From the NCBI GenBank assembly GCA_017613855.1, contig JAGACY010000136.1, positions 1 to 5,781 on the forward strand: a DNA stretch of 5,781 nucleotides, given 5' to 3'. Positions 4,009 to 5,781 of the stretch are shown in pieces; the stretch's first letter is position 1; every line of letters starts with the position of its first letter. Both the position numbers and the translations under genes were made by a program. The notes below the pieces were generated by a model. That model saw nothing but the letters and a program-made list of their open reading frames with translations, did no database searches and was not told the origin of the DNA. The DNA comes from Pseudomonadota bacterium (lineage in GTDB: Bacteria > Myxococcota > Bradymonadia > UBA4248).

Positions 4009-5781
4009 GGTGTCGAACCTGTCGCCGGCTTCTTCATCGTAAGTGCTGGCCGCAGAATCACATAAAAGTCTTTGCCATATAACTTAGGCATATCCCCAAA
4101 GCGCTCAATCATACTCTTTTGTTCGCCTTTATCATAAGTCTCATAATACTTCGGTACAGTACCATCTTTTACACTCAATTCTTCGGGAGCGTTCGCGCTG
4201 GTGTTGACGCCTTTGAACTTCCCATCCAAGAAAATATAGGCATAAAGACCTTTTTCATTGGTAGTGGTATCCAGCGTATTGGCATAAATGAGAATATCAC
4301 CGTCGCGCAATGTCTCCGGGTAAATCATATTCTCACGATCGGTACGTGAATCCGGATTATTCACAGGATCCTCAAACAATTTTGGATGTGCACTTTGAGC
4401 ATAGACGTTCTTGTTCGAATCAACAGCAAAGGACATGTGTACACCTGAATAATAATGATTCAAAATCATGCCAGCAAGGGCGTGCTTCTGATTGAGGAAG
4501 AAATCGGTGTACGTGTTTCCATACAATGAAACGAGCAATGCTGTTTTTTTAGCCGCATCATACTTCTGATTATCCTTATCATTATATGGAATCTGATCAG
4601 CATAATTCGTAAAGACCGCATTGGGATCTTCTTTTATATAAAGCGCTCCCAGTTTTAAATCTTTCAGCGGCAGATCATAATCTAATGCTTCTTTATAAGT
4701 CTTCTCAATGGCCTCGATGCCTTTGACTTTGCCGCCCTCGGCAATCAGTTTGTAGGCTAACTTGAGCGATTTTATCTCTTCCTCTGACAAGTTATAGGCA
4801 ATTGCATTTTCAATGGTTTTGCTTTTAATTTGCGCCACTGAACCTGTCGATATGACCTTCTTACCCACGAGTGCCGGATCATTTTTCACTTCAACGGTAT
4901 AGGTTATGGTGTGCTTTGCACCGGCATCTACCGAGGGAACAAACCATGCAACCGCATTGGCATATCCTATTCCGCCATCCGCTTTCTTTAGATCAACATA
5001 TTCCGACAAATCTTCCGTAATATAAAGATCTTTATAGGCTTTATCACTATGGTTTGTAATTTCAATCGTATAGGTGAGCGATTCACCTGGCTCAACCGTG
5101 CTGCCAGGATGGACATCGAGCGTTTTTTCGATCTCTATGTCATGGTACTGCATGCGGCATAAGGCGGCATCCTTTATGGTATATGCCTCATCTGTAATCT
5201 TGGCACTTTCCTTCCAGTTCGGATAATCGGCGGTCTTGTTACCACTGAAAATAACATGTTTGTAAGTATCGTCCTTTTGGATAGGGCGAAGGACAACAAA
5301 TTCTGACTTGTTTTTTGTCGAAAAACCATCAATAAGAGTGGAAAGCAGCGTCTTTTGAAGCGTGCCCTCCACAACACCTGTCTCTTCATTTTTCTTCGCA
5401 CGCCAGCTCAGACTTCTGCTATACCCCGACTTATGGTTGGCTAATTTTGTGGTACGTTGTTTATACGGTTCAAAATTACTCGCCGAATGCAGGATCACGA
5501 CATCTGTTATATTTCCCTTATCATCTTTTACATAATCATAGGCAAAAGTGACATGTCCGGAATCTACAGTTACTTTACCCGCCTCATTTTTAATATATCC
5601 ATAATAGCTGATTGCATCGCCAAGCTTAATAATTTTAACCAATTCCGCTAAAAACTTCTTCTTGGATTCATCATCGACAATCTTACCTGCAAAATTATCA
5701 CCATCCGTAAAGAAGATAATGTCATCATTGGTCGACGAGAAACCTTTGCCGTACGCATTGTATTGATTGGTACCATCGGGC
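4005..5781 (-). CDS. Large cell-surface protein with NlpC/P60-like and DUF11 modules (5' part outside window)
   Basis: The frame is open from the window edge to TAG at 4005-4007, giving 591 visible residues; the TTG at 5640-5642 is an internal Leu codon, because coding sequence continues upstream (for example FFTDGDNFAGK). I see three modules. The first, to about codon 5285, has GDAISYYG, DSGHVTFAYDY and VVILHSAS and ends in FVVLRP, the GD / GHV / HS layout of NlpC/P60 papain-fold peptidases; the catalytic Cys would be upstream, outside the window. The second (about 5140-4790) has EKTLDVHPGS, GESLTYTIEITN and HTITYTVEV, typical of DUF11-like Ig-fold stalk repeats. The third (about 4670-4020) has RDGDILIYAN and FYVILRPAL, like a diverged copy of the first but without the His. 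It ends in KKPATGSTP with no hydrophobic anchor. It is probably secreted or surface-exposed and involved in wall binding, remodelling or adhesion. Its family is uncertain. The pglX pieces follow 48 bases downstream and may share its transcript. Confidence 0.7.
   Translation of the reverse strand, partial: PDGTNQYNAYGKGFSSTNDDIIFFTDGDNFAGKIVDDESKKKFLAELVKIIKLGDAISYYGYIKNEAGKVTVDSGHVTFAYDYVKDDKGNITDVVILHSASNFEPYKQRTTKLANHKSGYSRSLSWRAKKNEETGVVEGTLQKTLLSTLIDGFSTKNKSEFVVLRPIQKDDTYKHVIFSGNKTADYPNWKESAKITDEAYTIKDAALCRMQYHDIEIEKTLDVHPGSTVEPGESLTYTIEITNHSDKAYKDLYITEDLSEYVDLKKADGGIGYANAVAWFVPSVDAGAKHTITYTVEVKNDPALVGKKVISTGSVAQIKSKTIENAIAYNLSEEEIKSLKLAYKLIAEGGKVKGIEAIEKTYKEALDYDLPLKDLKLGALYIKEDPNAVFTNYADQIPYNDKDNQKYDAAKKTALLVSLYGNTYTDFFLNQKHALAGMILNHYYSGVHMSFAVDSNKNVYAQSAHPKLFEDPVNNPDSRTDRENMIYPETLRDGDILIYANTLDTTTNEKGLYAYIFLDGKFKGVNTSANAPEELSVKDGTVPKYYETYDKGEQKSMIERFGDMPKLYGKDFYVILRPALTMKKPATGSTP

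Noticed and set aside
5640..5642. Start of the surface protein at TTG 5642
   Set aside because: The same frame is open and protein-like up to the window edge, so the gene is truncated by the window and this is an internal codon.
1..5781. CRISPR array, tRNA, rRNA or insertion sequence
   Set aside because: No regularly spaced repeats, tRNA-like cloverleaf, rRNA sequence, transposase coding or long terminal inverted repeats were seen.

Overview
The window looks like bacterial chromosome of moderate GC content from a diderm (two-membrane) species. This rests on the plus-strand fragment at the left edge, which reads as the last strands of an outer-membrane beta-barrel ending in Val-Arg-Phe-stop. 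The right-hand gene is a DUF11-type surface protein of a style common in Firmicutes. The combination would fit a Negativicutes-type bacterium, but this is inference and a guess at family level only.

Layout from left to right: (1) positions 1-161, plus strand, 3' end of an outer-membrane protein gene; (2) 162-275, a convergent intergenic stretch full of GC-rich palindromes; (3) 276-2855, minus strand, the N-terminal methyltransferase part of a BREX-1 PglX protein (859 aa); (4) 2856-2975, a spacer with three consecutive hairpins; (5) 2976-3956, minus strand, the C-terminal part of a PglX protein (326 aa) as its own ORF with its own ribosome binding site; (6) 4005-5781, minus strand, the 3' part of a large surface protein gene (NlpC/P60-like, DUF11, second NlpC-like module) that runs off the right edge. 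Nearly all of the window is transcribed leftward.

The main result is that PglX is present in two complementary pieces arranged in the wrong order. In transcription order the C-terminal piece comes first and the N-terminal methyltransferase piece second. Together they add up to 1185 aa, about the length of an ordinary PglX, with no obvious missing or duplicated section, and each has an intact frame and plausible start and stop. Gene order is therefore circularly permuted relative to the protein. They could form a functional split methyltransferase, be the product of tandem duplication followed by complementary deletions, or be one state of a rearranging locus. A 7-bp direct repeat (atactaa) sits at both outer edges of the pair, and palindromes follow the stop codon of each piece. 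No other BREX gene (brxA, brxB, brxC, pglZ, brxL) and no recombinase is visible in the window.
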